Virus record (IMG/VR): IMGVR_UViG_3300045960_000093
Coordinates: 1 to 64,000 of that record
Length of the DNA: 64,000 nt
Direction: 5' to 3' (one strand)
Source: a virus
Shown here in pieces: positions 34,801-41,942 of this stretch. Position numbers and translations under genes: made by a program. The notes beneath the pieces were generated by a model. The model made no database searches, was not told the origin of the DNA, and saw only the letters and a list, made by a program, of their open reading frames with translations. Within the stretch, counting starts at the first letter, position 1, and each line of letters opens with the position of its first letter.

Positions 34801-35440
34801 TACCGCTGGAAGCGTACAGACGGACGACGTCCATCGCGGGGTACCACAAGAGCTTGAACGTCACCCACACGTCGTCCCAGTCGATCAAGCAGGCGTAGCT
34901 GGCGCTCGGCGGCGTCGTCGCTAGACGCGCGGCGCTGTGCATCTCCACACGATGGGTGCCCTGCTCGTACAGCTTGACCGCAACGCCCTTCTTGCCGGCC
35001 AGCAGTCCGAACGCGACCCCCGAGAAGTCGTTGTAGTAGGTCGCCTCTACGGCGTTGAGGCGGACGGTGAACTCCGCCATCAGTGGACCGTCGACCTCCG
35101 CTGGCGCCTCCAGGCCCCCGAAGAAGTACGTGGCCTCTTGGATCTGAGGGAGCGGCGTCACGGCCTTCGTGAGGATCAACTCGCCTTGCCCACCGATGGC
35201 GCGCTCCGCCGGCTGGTAGGGCGTCGTCCCGCCGTAGCTCTCCAGGCGGAAAGTGAAGTCGGTCCTGGCCTCGGGGAACACCTGTCCGGTGTAGTAGATC
35301 GGGCCCTCTCCGTAGAAGAGGTCGACGCTGTCTTCCAAGACCTCGGTGCCGGCGATCCGCAGGCCGAACCGAACGCTATCCCGTACGCCGGCGATGGCAC
35401 CCTGTGAGGGTCTCCGGTTGATGATCTGGGGAGTTGACAT
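31841..35440 (-). CDS. Large tail adhesin with lectin-like domains and W-x-x-AGPLHT repeats (1199 aa)
   Basis: Three or four lectin-like beta-sandwich segments can be seen in the first 780 residues ('DDVWVTFKLLWYPAMDVVRL', 'TTYRIVFDPDHNAVSLYCL', 'DWTRFTLYRLERTFRGQLNL'), each a strand pair describing a ligand-binding jelly roll. At residues ~770-905 a tandem repeat follows with 'GWPDAGPLHT', 'GWPDAGPMHT', 'EWADAGPLHT', 'NWSGVGAIHS' and a last 'EWTPW'. The C-terminal 250 residues are beta-rich with aromatic and Gly clusters ('YSGAQDMSACTGISNAGFG', 'NKNVIVMQTILTGNAELLD') like a lectin tip. Start ATG 35440, with GAGGGG nine bases upstream. It is read leftward, away from the inserted rightward gene. 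Confidence 0.75.
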   Translation of the reverse strand: MSTPQIINRRPSQGAIAGVRDSVRFGLRIAGTEVLEDSVDLFYGEGPIYYTGQVFPEARTDFTFRLESYGGTTPYQPAERAIGGQGELILTKAVTPLPQIQEATYFFGGLEAPAEVDGPLMAEFTVRLNAVEATYYNDFSGVAFGLLAGKKGVAVKLYEQGTHRVEMHSAARLATTPPSASYACLIDWDDVWVTFKLLWYPAMDVVRLYASSGTDAGDTLLIDGKISDFSELPTEEQREEVPQAFFGHIASETTSISRWKFAALYNLTTAPIRKGIVCGAFEGFFHTNEAMLYRPTALPEHHETPWNSLPSSFGSIGGDAFLESDHLAVERRDATKSVGYYRSEPAMSSQTVFDFKASVESFSQAVGVETTGVEFYVDDGVRSARLAFLQDVQGTQYVGFLKDTPNPEQLISYAAAQQSFVNPTTYRIVFDPDHNAVSLYCLIDDGVSVIPTYVLGMAYSALPASSMPGPGLGFLHNANVGVATARLCVYKLRYSTAVRGLTTDQIVTPLPAGWAKDGNGTITAGDEYGTLTDADETEAGKVQIRRDYTAGMRPSNGVALEFRARVESYASSDVVSPTRHLTGFRAALIDDTYQTALIFADMGPPYGKIVFLQTVADPVENLELIRAGVSSVAATFAIVDWTRFTLYRLERTFRGQLNLYLNESDRPTLSFDQLSFPYAPSDGSGYPRLVIGHFGDYAKTVSQVSHVLISTSRGLEVCLRPVLTEAEALARVNYSVNYIANARSYENNNFVGLPAIFTGSIYYEDSCEHGWPDAGPLHTDSLAVEASHFNDPVADQEDFDASVPYGGWPDAGPMHTTFVGTAGRFDTANTSWEDFEDEWADAGPLHTSTTATSASIFDTTNPRDDFEQNWSGVGAIHSSYSGTASRFNTATPVYYEAFEVEWTPWAAFSDNPSVEEFEEYANFNVQSWINNAIQPTDGYGLTWNDTRFNNYPVASSPEPFATLANGAAYGWPNFGTNGPQPGSDGWGGRYGDLYPGNTTFGFYGGGCIFGWTTYFFILHANYSGAQDMSACTGISNAGFGTPVQRVNVLSADSKFRFEVWTVTNKTVVTPSGTPTASFASSNKNVIVMQTILTGNAELLDVTGTLVTGTTTTADTGAVAPTASDGLAIALFRSYKNTDVFGAPGGSFNAFNNYPGYYIQGAARIGVIGHTGASQQSQASITAGTTWGAMMCYLKGPGLA
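32720..33160 (-). repeat. Tandem W-x-D-A-G-P-L-H-T protein repeats
   Basis: The Trp codons of successive units lie at 33128-33130, 33017-33019, 32924-32926, 32831-32833 and 32735-32737, i.e. 37, 31, 31 and 32 residues apart. Each unit has an acidic F/E segment before the Trp ('DFEDEW', 'DFEQNW', 'AFEVEW') and a Thr/Ser-rich part ending in F-[DN]-T. The DNA copies have diverged, so the repeat is old at the nucleotide level but conserved in protein. Confidence 0.75.
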
Positions 35441-35462
35441 CCTACGGAGCCCCTCTTACGGT
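35434..35462 (+). promoter_or_regulatory. Candidate sigma-70-type promoter for the rightward gene
   Basis: TTGACA (35434-35439, a perfect -35 box) is followed after exactly 17 bases by TACGGT (35457-35462), which keeps the three most conserved -10 positions. A start of transcription about seven bases after the -10 would fall at 35469, the A of the rightward ATG. The -35 overlaps the start codon of the leftward 1199-residue adhesin gene. A match like this can occur by chance in a window this size. Confidence 0.4.
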
Positions 35463-35468
35463 TCGAGA

Positions 35469-35813
35469 ATGTTCGAACCTATGGACCCGGACATCGCCCG
35501 AGCCCTCATCGCTGAGGAGCCCGACACCCTGACCGAAGCTGCTCGAAAGGAGGCCGAGCTCTACGCCAACATCGCGTGTCCCATGTGTTACCAGAACGGG
35601 GCCGAAAAGAGAATTCCCCCTCCTCGCTTTGAGATCTCGGAGGATGGGCTGCCTCAGTTGGCGAGCTCGTCGTTCTCTCCGAATCGGCCGCTGCCCGTGG
35701 GCTATGCCCACTGCCTGCACTGCGGTACCGATTTCGATCCCCATAGCGGCCTCATCCGTCAAACCGACGTGTCGCTCATTGCTGGTCCAGAGTCAGACCC
35801 TCGTTCAACTTAG
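35469..35813 (+). CDS. Zinc-ribbon protein on the opposite strand, possibly leaderless
   Basis: 114 residues, the only rightward gene in the 51-kb leftward block. It has an acidic helical N-terminus ('DIARALIAEEPDTLTEAARK') and two Cys pairs, 'CPMC' (near residue 37) and 'CLHC' (near residue 83), giving a probable zinc ribbon. No ribosome binding site precedes ATG 35469 or the alternative ATG 35481. Its last 38 bases overlap the 3' end of the baseplate J gene antisense. The opposite strand across 35442-35762 also has an open frame but with implausible Arg-rich composition. Function unknown; a small regulatory or anti-host protein would fit its separate control. Confidence 0.6.
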   Translation: MFEPMDPDIARALIAEEPDTLTEAARKEAELYANIACPMCYQNGAEKRIPPPRFEISEDGLPQLASSSFSPNRPLPVGYAHCLHCGTDFDPHSGLIRQTDVSLIAGPESDPRST

Positions 35814-38800
35814 CGAAGAAGGCCGAGATGCGACCGGTGCCGTGGTACGGCACCGTGTTGAGGCCACCAAGCTGGTCCTCCGTCCGATCGACGACCAGCC
35901 GACGGTCCAGGTCATGCGTCACCGCGGACAGCTCGATGGGGTGCCGAATCGAGTCCGCCCCGCGGCGAGTCAAGAAGGCCTCGAGATCCGACACCTCGAG
36001 CTGCGCCTCCGCGCCCAGCGTGTTGATGTAGTCCTCGAGGACCGGCCCGATGACGTCCGGCGACGGCCCGCCACCGTAGATGAAGTTCACGTACACGTAC
36101 GACGGCAGGAAGTGACGTGCCAACGGATTGGCGTTGATCGGGCGGTCGGTGTCGGACCTCAGCAGGTCATGGACCAGCCGAGTCACCACCGAGGTCTCGT
36201 ACATCACCTTCAGGTTGCGGCCGCTCACCTCGCTGCGGTTCTCCGGGCTGTCGCTGTTGCCCACCGGAAGGAACCGACGGTCGAACAGCAGCGACACCTG
36301 CTCGAACGGAGAGAACGTCAGGTTGCTGTTGTCGACCGCGTAGGTGTAGCCGTCGATCGACACCTTCCCGTCCTCAACGAGCGCCAGACGGGCGTTGCGT
36401 TCGATGTTGTACTCGTCGCCAGAGCCGTCGGACTCCACCTGAACGTCGGCGTAGTAGAACGACCCATCGAAGTTGTTCTGCATCTCGGTCGAGCTGAGCC
36501 GGTAGACCTTGGGCCGCAGCAACCGGTAGAGCGCCCGGTCGCTGGGGTAGAGCTTGCCGTTCGAGCTCTCGAACCCGCCGACGGTCAACATCGTCCGTGA
36601 CCCGTGGATACCTCCCCGAATGCGGAACGGGTTGCCGGTGACCAGCACCTGGAAGCGGTTGTTGGGGTTGTTGGCGATGTCGACGTAGTCGGTGCCGGTG
36701 CCCACGATCGTATAGACCCCACGATTCGGACCGCTCAGCACCTCCAGACGATCTCCGACGTTGGCCCCCGTCATGCTGGTGGAGCCGTCGGTGCGCACCA
36801 TACGGATGTTGAACCCACCCTGCGCCTCGGTGGTTCCGCGCATCACGCCGGTCATGGACTCCGACATCATGGTCGCTACCTGGGTGACGGCCACTTGCGT
36901 CGGCACCGAGGTGTAGATGTGGAACGGCTGCTCGATGTTGTCCTTGGACTCCGTGCGGAGCCAGGTGAACCGGCCGATGTCGAAGCAGTCGAAGTCGGCC
37001 CCGCTGGTCGCCTCGATGTTGGTGAACGAGACCTTGAGGGTCGCCCTGCCGGGCGACGGGTACGCCTGGATCTCGTAAGCCCCGTCGATGTCATCGCGGG
37101 TCGACTCGAAGATCGTGATGTAGTGCCCGACCGTCGTGCCAAGCCCGCCGGCGTCGGTGGTGTCGTAGAGATCCGTGGTCCCCGTACCGGCATAGAACCG
37201 TTGCAGCGCCCAGGGCTGCCGCGGCGTGACGTCCATGCCTTTGATGGTCTGGGTCGTAGAGGTCAGCACCCGGTCGAGCCGTAGTGCCTTCGCACTCTCG
37301 ACGCTCTCGATGATGTATTCACCAGCATCCGGCCCGCTGTCGATCACCAGTGTCTGCCCGGCCAGCGGGTAGATGCGGTCCATCGCCTGGAAGTCGATGG
37401 TCGAGATCGAGGGGATCTCGATGCGGTTGCTTCCCGTCACGGACCGTAGCCCGGCGGGCTTGCCGAAGATACCGAGCTCCTCGAAGGTAGCACTGACCGA
37501 GGTGGCGGTGGCGCCCGTCGGAATCACCAACCCATCGGGGTTGTCGATGGTGGCCGTGGTGCCGGCAAGACCGATCACGCGGAAGAACTGGCCGTCGGAG
37601 TCCAGACGAATCCATCGGTTGACGTACAGGTTGGTCGCGTCGTCGAACACGACCGTCGTGGTACCGTTCCAGGTCGCCGTTCCATCTCCGTCGGCCGGCC
37701 TGACGCCTCGGAAGGGGATCTGCTCGTTGACCTCCAAGATGTCACCCTCGTTGAGCTCCAGGCCGAACACATCGGGGTGGTTCTCGTCGGTGAGCTCCAC
37801 GATGGACTTGAAAGCCGCGGCTGTCGGCTCATAGACGCTCGTAACACGGATGTCTCGGAGCTTCGTCTCCGTCGCTCCTGGAGACGGCAGCAGGCGGAAC
37901 CCATCGACCTGAGAGAACCGGAAGCTGCGGGGGGTTCCGACGTCCTCGTACTTCATGCGGGCGCCCGTCAGCCCTGTTGGAATCTCGACCGAGGTGGGGT
38001 CGAGGAAGTACAGCCGAGCTACGCCCGACGACGGCAGGCCGAGCGTGTAGTGCACTCCGGTGCTCAAGTCGATGAACGGGGTGCCGCCGTCGGCCGAAAC
38101 CGCGACTTGGATGACGTGCGCGTTCCCGAGCACGTTGATGGCCTCCACCGTGTAGGTGCCTTGGCTGGTCGTGTTGATGACGTTCAGGCGCCAACCGGGG
38201 ACGACGCCTTCCGCGGGGAAGTCGACGTCGTCATCCTGGAGGTAGTAGCGCCCCAGGGCTCCATCTTGGATGACACCTCGGAAGCTTTCGACCTGGATAC
38301 CTTCGGCCCGATTGGAGAACACGCCAACGGCTCGAATGTCGGCGGTGGTTCCGTAGGGGATCTGGATGCCGGTCGGCTGGGAGTTGGAGTCCAGCAGCTC
38401 GACGGACTTGACGCGAACGAGCGGCCGCTCGATGCCCGTGAAGGCACGGTAGACCGAGAACTTCTGCGAGAACCCCGTGTTGAGGGGGGCGGTGTCGAGC
38501 AACAGCGCCGTTCCGGTCACCGACGTGACGCCGTACTTCCCGGAGTTGTCACCTTCCAGGATCTCGAGGGTGTCACCGGACGACACACCGGCCAGCAGGA
38601 AGTTGGTCTCGCCGGCGGACGTTACGGTCTTGTCGCCTGCCGTGGTGTTGAGGTCTTGCCCGAGGAAGATGGTGCCGAGGGGGATCTTCACGACCTTCGG
38701 GGACACCAGGTCGACGTTCAGCTCGTCGTCGAGCCGATAGCGCAGGCCGCTGCCATCTCCGGTGCCGGAGGGGGTCGCGTTCTTGGTCAGGTTCCGGTCG

Positions 38801-40770
38801 AGCAGCAGGGTGTCGTTGTCCGCCAGGGAGTTGAGGATTCTCCGAATCGAGTAGATGCCGGCGTCCTCACCGGTCTCGATGACCACCGAGTCACCGACCT
38901 TGGTGCCCAGCGCGGCGAAGTCCTTTCCGGTTTCGAGGCCCCACGAGTTCGTACGAGAGGCGTCGCGGTCTCGTACCTGCGGCTTGGAGGTCGTGTTCTC
39001 GATGACCCGGATGTCGGTGTCGAAGGACAGGTTCGTGCCCAACGAGTAGATGCTCCCGGTCTCTTGGTTGACGAGCTCGAGCTTGACGCGAACACACCGC
39101 TCTGGAGAGCCGCCGTGAGCGGTGGTGTACTCCTGGTCCATCACGGCCAGGATCTTGAGGGTCGCTTGTCGGCCCGACTCCAGGATCTGCACGTACCGGC
39201 CCACGTCGTCTGCCGTGAACTTCCACGGCACCAGATCGCTGTCCGCGCCCGGGTCCCCGCCACCACCGGCGCTCGGCTCGTACTGCTTGATCAGCACCTC
39301 GTTGTTGGTTGCGAGGGCGACCCCGAAGCGATCGAGTCCGGTCCGCATCAGAACATCGGTCAGCTTCTCGGTGATAAAGACGAACTTGTCGTCCTCGCCA
39401 CCGAACGACTCCAGGTCCACCCCGAAGTGAAGCGGCAGCCCGTCCCGGATGCCTTCCAGAGTGATCTCCTTCTGGACCGGCTGCCCGGCGCGGACGTACA
39501 CGTCCAGCGCACCGCCGATGTGCACCTCGTTGTCGTTGATCTCGATCGTGCCAGCCTGGGTCTTGGGCCCCAAGATGCCGCCCGGGATGTCGGAGATCGT
39601 GATGGGGCCGGACGGCTTGCTGATCGTCAGCGCCGGCGAAGGCATGGGGAACGTGACATCTGGCGTCACGATCAAGTAGTCGGCCCCGACGAACTGGACC
39701 GTGTGCTCGAAGATTTGCCCTGTGGTCAGGTTGACCTGGGTCGCCAGGTCTCCCTGGGCCACACCCACCTCGGCGAACGTGTCTTTGAAGCCACTCCCGT
39801 TCAGCACGATGATGCCGTTGGTCGGGTTCTGAAGCTCGATTCGATTCCCTGCCGACGGTGACTCTACGACGGCGAGCGCGTAGGCGTTCGGTCCGGTGCC
39901 GCCCTTGATGATGTCGCGTTCCATCTCGACATCGCCAAAGCCGATCGTCTGGATGAGCCGGATGCTCTCGAACACGTCGGTCAGCCGAGCGTTGATGCCG
40001 CGGAACGTGACCAACGACTTCTCGGTCAGGCTGTTTTCCACGCGCTCGATGAAGTCCGTCGTGGTCTCCTTGTCGTCACCCTCCTCGAAGCTGGCCTTGT
40101 TGGTGACCTTGATGACCTCCGGGGCGTTCTCGATCCCGGACAGGACGTTGGCGTCGATGTTGTACTCGGTGCCCTGCTGTTCCGCGCGGACGATGATGTC
40201 TTGGTAGTAGAGGTTGTCCTCGATGTTGAACAGCATGTTGTCGGCCGAGATCGCTTGGTTCTCAACCGGCATGTAGCGATGGCCACTGGGGTCGAAGCAG
40301 AGGTTGTTGGGGGAGATGATGCTGTTTCGGGGAGCCGAGAAGTACAGCCTGGCGAGTCCGACGGCATAGCCGCCCAGCCGGCGGCGAACGAAGAAGTTGG
40401 CGCCGAGGTTGTCGGCCTCTCGTTCGTTCAGGACCTCGGGGTTGGCGAGCGATTGGTTGTTGGAGATCTGGCGGATCTGGCGGCGGAACGGCTCCAGCAA
40501 GATCGTCATGATCTTGACCGCGTAGTCGTCCATCGGCTCCCCATCCTGCATGACCAGCTCGGGGAACTCGGTCTTCAACCGACGAATGATGAAGTCCCGG
40601 AGTGGGGTCTCGTAGGGGTCGGGCCCAACGCGATCGATCAGCGGCTGGATGACGGTGCTGTAGAACTGCGAGCCCGAGCTCGTGTCAATCGAGGGGTCCC
40701 ACGACTTGACGCGCTCCTGGAGGAACAGGGTGAGATCGTCGATATCGTTTACGCCCGTGTAGCTGGACAT
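35776..40770 (-). CDS. Baseplate J-like protein with embedded beta modules (1664 aa)
   Basis: The N-terminal 300 residues follow the baseplate J/gp47 pattern: an 'NDIDDLTLFLQERV' start, a helical region, 'READNLGANFFVRRRLGGYA', 'VIVRAEQQGTEYNIDANVLSGIEN'-like beta part (nt ~40150-40230) and 'DFIERVENSLTEKSLVTFRGINA'-like helix. The C-terminal 130 residues ('NFIYGGGPSPDVIGPVLEDY' onward) look like the J C-terminal domain. Between lie six or more beta modules with the 'GDxLxIxxGxxxGxY' motif, for example 'SSGDTLEILEGDNSGKYGV' (nt ~38510-38600), 'KVGDSVVIETGEDAGIYSI', 'LAGQTLVIDSGPDAGEYII' and 'NVGDRLEVLSGPNRGVYTI'. At 1664 residues it is several times the usual J length, from these insertions. 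It forms the wedge of a contractile-tail baseplate. Confidence 0.85.
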   Translation of the reverse strand: MSSYTGVNDIDDLTLFLQERVKSWDPSIDTSSGSQFYSTVIQPLIDRVGPDPYETPLRDFIIRRLKTEFPELVMQDGEPMDDYAVKIMTILLEPFRRQIRQISNNQSLANPEVLNEREADNLGANFFVRRRLGGYAVGLARLYFSAPRNSIISPNNLCFDPSGHRYMPVENQAISADNMLFNIEDNLYYQDIIVRAEQQGTEYNIDANVLSGIENAPEVIKVTNKASFEEGDDKETTTDFIERVENSLTEKSLVTFRGINARLTDVFESIRLIQTIGFGDVEMERDIIKGGTGPNAYALAVVESPSAGNRIELQNPTNGIIVLNGSGFKDTFAEVGVAQGDLATQVNLTTGQIFEHTVQFVGADYLIVTPDVTFPMPSPALTISKPSGPITISDIPGGILGPKTQAGTIEINDNEVHIGGALDVYVRAGQPVQKEITLEGIRDGLPLHFGVDLESFGGEDDKFVFITEKLTDVLMRTGLDRFGVALATNNEVLIKQYEPSAGGGGDPGADSDLVPWKFTADDVGRYVQILESGRQATLKILAVMDQEYTTAHGGSPERCVRVKLELVNQETGSIYSLGTNLSFDTDIRVIENTTSKPQVRDRDASRTNSWGLETGKDFAALGTKVGDSVVIETGEDAGIYSIRRILNSLADNDTLLLDRNLTKNATPSGTGDGSGLRYRLDDELNVDLVSPKVVKIPLGTIFLGQDLNTTAGDKTVTSAGETNFLLAGVSSGDTLEILEGDNSGKYGVTSVTGTALLLDTAPLNTGFSQKFSVYRAFTGIERPLVRVKSVELLDSNSQPTGIQIPYGTTADIRAVGVFSNRAEGIQVESFRGVIQDGALGRYYLQDDDVDFPAEGVVPGWRLNVINTTSQGTYTVEAINVLGNAHVIQVAVSADGGTPFIDLSTGVHYTLGLPSSGVARLYFLDPTSVEIPTGLTGARMKYEDVGTPRSFRFSQVDGFRLLPSPGATETKLRDIRVTSVYEPTAAAFKSIVELTDENHPDVFGLELNEGDILEVNEQIPFRGVRPADGDGTATWNGTTTVVFDDATNLYVNRWIRLDSDGQFFRVIGLAGTTATIDNPDGLVIPTGATATSVSATFEELGIFGKPAGLRSVTGSNRIEIPSISTIDFQAMDRIYPLAGQTLVIDSGPDAGEYIIESVESAKALRLDRVLTSTTQTIKGMDVTPRQPWALQRFYAGTGTTDLYDTTDAGGLGTTVGHYITIFESTRDDIDGAYEIQAYPSPGRATLKVSFTNIEATSGADFDCFDIGRFTWLRTESKDNIEQPFHIYTSVPTQVAVTQVATMMSESMTGVMRGTTEAQGGFNIRMVRTDGSTSMTGANVGDRLEVLSGPNRGVYTIVGTGTDYVDIANNPNNRFQVLVTGNPFRIRGGIHGSRTMLTVGGFESSNGKLYPSDRALYRLLRPKVYRLSSTEMQNNFDGSFYYADVQVESDGSGDEYNIERNARLALVEDGKVSIDGYTYAVDNSNLTFSPFEQVSLLFDRRFLPVGNSDSPENRSEVSGRNLKVMYETSVVTRLVHDLLRSDTDRPINANPLARHFLPSYVYVNFIYGGGPSPDVIGPVLEDYINTLGAEAQLEVSDLEAFLTRRGADSIRHPIELSAVTHDLDRRLVVDRTEDQLGGLNTVPYHGTGRISAFFAKLNEGLTLDQQ

Positions 40771-40778
40771 TGGTTACC

Positions 40779-41435
40779 TCACAGTTGCAGCGCGGTCACG
40801 GCGTCGGCCCCGGCCATGCTCTGTAGTCGAACTTGCACGCGGGCCTCCATCTGGGCCTCGTAGATGGCCACGTCGACCAGCGTAGCGGCGTAGAGCCGCT
40901 CGGACAGTTGAAGGTCGGTTTGGTTGGCTTGCGCGGTGCGGATCTGAGACGACGTCGTGTCGATGGACCGAGTGATCGATGCGTAGATGGGCTGCATGTC
41001 ACGGGTCGTCGTGACCCGGCCGGCGAGCTGCTGGAGCCCACCGCCCCGTTCGGGGTTCAAGGCGTCGGAGCCGGGCGACTGCAGAATCCACTTGGTGAAC
41101 AGCTGGACCAGCTTCAGAAGGCCGTCGACCTTTCGGGTCTTGTCGCCGATCTCGAACGAGAGCTTCGATGCCGCGGCCTTCCTGGTGAAGTTCGTGCTGA
41201 TGATCTGGATGGTCGAGATGCGGCCGATGTCCTCTGGCACCTGGGCGTAGATGGTCTTCTTGTCGACGATCATGAACTCCGGCACATCGGAGTCGTTGAT
41301 CAACACCCGCGAGGCGCTCGACAGGTCCTCCCCCTTGATCTCGAGCGTGGGCGGGTACAGCCCCGGGACGAACTGAGGGATCGACTGCACGACCAGAAGG
41401 TCCCGAAAGCGTATGACCTCAAGCTGGTAGGCCAC
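40779..41435 (-). CDS. Baseplate wedge protein, gpW/gp25-like C-terminal domain
   Basis: 218 residues from a GTG at 41435 with AGGAGAGGA upstream. The N-terminal 100 residues are beta-rich ('LYPPTLEIKGEDLSSASRVL', 'VDKKTIYAQVPEDIGRISTI'), resembling an IPT/TIG-type Ig domain. The C-terminal half ('TKWILQSPGSDALNPERGGG', 'GLQQLAGRV', then 'LYAATLVDVAIYEAQMEARV' and a final short strand) follows the gp25/gpW wedge pattern of a Pro-Gly turn, 'P..G.GL' and a helix. The J-like gene follows immediately, the usual gp25-J order in contractile tails. Confidence 0.7.
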   Translation of the reverse strand: MAYQLEVIRFRDLLVVQSIPQFVPGLYPPTLEIKGEDLSSASRVLINDSDVPEFMIVDKKTIYAQVPEDIGRISTIQIISTNFTRKAAASKLSFEIGDKTRKVDGLLKLVQLFTKWILQSPGSDALNPERGGGLQQLAGRVTTTRDMQPIYASITRSIDTTSSQIRTAQANQTDLQLSERLYAATLVDVAIYEAQMEARVQVRLQSMAGADAVTALQL

Positions 41436-41447
41436 AGTCCTCTCCTG

Positions 41448-41942
41448 CTACCCCGTCGTCGTAGCGATTCCAGTGTCCGGAACCGTGCTGTCGAGGGGTT
41501 CAACATACTCTGCGTAGTTGGCAACTTCAATCGGCTGCGCGGCCGAGATCTGCGTCACCACGTCCGAGATCGAGTTCACGATGGCCATCAGGCGGTCCAT
41601 CTTAGTCGGTCGACCCAGCTCCGTACCAGCCAAGAAGTCTGCCGTCTTGGAAGGGGCCGGCGGCTGAGCGCCCGCCGGCGGCGGCTTGTTGGGGTCGAAC
41701 GAGTAGGGGTCGTACTGGGCGGCCGACGTCTTGGAGCTCTCACCGTTGCGAAGGATCTGGTAGCTGATCAGCTCCTCGTACGTCACCGTCGCGAACGCTT
41801 GGTTGACCTCTGCGCTCCGGATGAACGCGAAGGCATCCGCCACAACGTTTCGCAGTACCTTGGAGGCGGCCGGCTCCAGGTTCTCGGCGATCTCTTGGTT
41901 GTTCTCAACCGCGACCTGGTTGAACTCGATGTCGCTCGGCAT
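41448..41942 (-). CDS. Hypothetical baseplate-region protein, 164 aa
   Basis: Mostly helical: 'NQEIAENLEPAASKVLRNVV' and 'LMAIVNSISDVVTQISAA' flank a Pro-rich centre ('PNKPPPAGAQPPAPSK'). ATG 41942 directly follows the stop of the 1018-residue protein. It sits between that protein and the gp25-like gene, so a structural or assembly role is likely. No family recognised. Confidence 0.6.
   Translation of the reverse strand: MPSDIEFNQVAVENNQEIAENLEPAASKVLRNVVADAFAFIRSAEVNQAFATVTYEELISYQILRNGESSKTSAAQYDPYSFDPNKPPPAGAQPPAPSKTADFLAGTELGRPTKMDRLMAIVNSISDVVTQISAAQPIEVANYAEYVEPLDSTVPDTGIATTTG

Noticed and set aside
35442-35762. Leftward 106-codon frame opposite the lone rightward gene
   Set aside because: Arg-rich and without motifs, whereas the rightward frame has two CxxC pairs and normal composition.
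37777-39861. Rightward open frame of 694 codons opposite the baseplate J gene
   Set aside because: Same shadow composition; the leftward frame has clear domains over the same span.
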